A stretch of 64,000 nucleotides of DNA from assembly GCF_000327385.1 (NCBI RefSeq), contig NW_008706746.1, positions 4,282,487 through 4,346,486 of the forward strand, given 5' to 3'. The notes below the pieces were generated by a model. That model saw only the letters and a program-made list of their open reading frames with translations. It had not been told where the DNA came from and searched no databases. Origin of the DNA: Lottia gigantea. Taxonomy: Eukaryota > Mollusca > Gastropoda > Lottiidae. Positions 63,219-64,000 of the stretch are shown here, piece after piece (the stretch's first letter is position 1; every line of letters starts with the position of its first letter). A program made the position numbers and the translations under genes.

Positions 63219-64000
63219 TTTCTGGGCAATTCTTGGGTAATGTAGCAGTATATTCCAGTGTCATTAAAGTCTTTTTTCGGGCATGTATTATCTTTTCCTA
63301 AAAGTTGTTGGCTTCTTTTCCCATGGTAGAGCTTGGTGCTTTTTTTCTAAGTCTCAATATTTACACAAGGGCACTGTCTTTAATTTCGTTACCCAGCCCC
63401 TGTCGTCAATTAGGTTTTCATCATTTTTGCACATTTCCCATCCCGGCAGGGAACTTTTTATATTGTAACAATTTCATGTTACATCTTTTTCAAAACTAAG
63501 ACGTTGATGGTCATAGGTCATTGATGGTTATATTTATATAAACTTAAAGATAACTTTTAAAAACTGTCCAGCAGATTCCTAATTAGATCAGATAATCGTA
63601 CATGTAGGTGAAAATTTGTAGGGTAGGCCTATAGGACTTTGCTGGCAAGTGGAGACATCTCTTATACAGTATGCTTAGGGAGCGCTTGAGAGGTAGTATT
63701 CCGCTCCACATAAAATAAAAATACGTCATAATATATTCTCCGCATTTTTTAAAGCCTCTACCAAACATTTTCAAATTTGAAAGAAATTATAGGCCTTAAG
63801 AAAAAACCAATGGACACAACCATCTACGAGAAAGTTGACAGATTACATAAGTGAATTGAAGGACAGATTTGGTGAGAAAAGGAATTAAATAACCTTATCC
63901 TAATAAGATTACTTTTGGCAATTCAATTTGTCACATAGAATCTTTTAAAAAGCATGTATTTCAAAGTGGTTTGACTTATTGTATATATAAGGTCAAAATA
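63219..64000. other. Window end, nothing recognised
   Basis: AT-rich sequence with no feature I can support. Confidence 0.3.

Noticed and set aside
62759-63301. Frames of 150-170 codons around 62.8-63.3 kb
   Set aside because: They consist mostly of the assembly gap read as unknown residues.
1-64000. tRNA, rRNA, other structured RNA genes and CRISPR arrays
   Set aside because: No tRNA A/B-box pairs with cloverleaf potential, no rRNA sequence and no regularly spaced CRISPR-type repeats were seen; the 49-bp minisatellite has no unique spacers.

Overview
The window is AT-rich nuclear DNA from an animal. Long spliced genes, GT-AG introns full of repeats, and Penelope-like, Ty3-type, DIRS-type, piggyBac-, hAT- and MITE-like elements suggest a lophotrochozoan, most likely a mollusc; this assignment is inference. 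Nothing prokaryotic is present.

Layout. 1-2025: two inverted-repeat DNA elements. 2060-2301 (-): probable last exon of an unidentified gene that must start at higher coordinates. 6040-9961 (-): complete RNF144-type RBR E3 ubiquitin ligase gene, 8 coding exons, 299 aa. 10915-19604 (+): complete DEK chromatin-protein gene, 11 coding exons, 432 aa, head-to-head with RNF144 across a short compact promoter. 21183-35191 (-): complete GTF3C3 gene (TFIIIC102, the TPR subunit of TFIIIC), 24 coding exons, 928 aa, tail-to-tail with DEK. All junctions in these three genes keep phase; only the acceptor of GTF3C3 exon 2 is weak.

35.5-48.2 kb is a transposon graveyard: a decayed Ty3/gypsy-type LTR element (-), two 5'-truncated Penelope-like elements (+), a DIRS-like fragment (-) and tandem repeats. 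48934-49905 (+) is an intact single-coding-exon Fe(II)/2-oxoglutarate oxygenase of the isopenicillin-N-synthase-like family; a truncated, frameshifted copy lies inverted at 54184-54576. From 50.4 kb on there are repeat arrays, including a 49-bp minisatellite, one convincing orphan first exon with a signal peptide (60128-60262, +), a third copy of a MITE family also found twice in DEK introns, and a 399-base assembly gap (62820-63218).

The three large genes are housekeeping nuclear or ubiquitin genes and form no obvious shared pathway; their divergent and convergent packing is the only functional link visible. I did not find a clearly new multi-gene system. The points most worth a second look are the inverted oxygenase copy, the protein-like fragment held between inverted repeats in a DEK intron, the terminal-inverted-repeat elements with recognisable target-site duplications, and the orphan exons.
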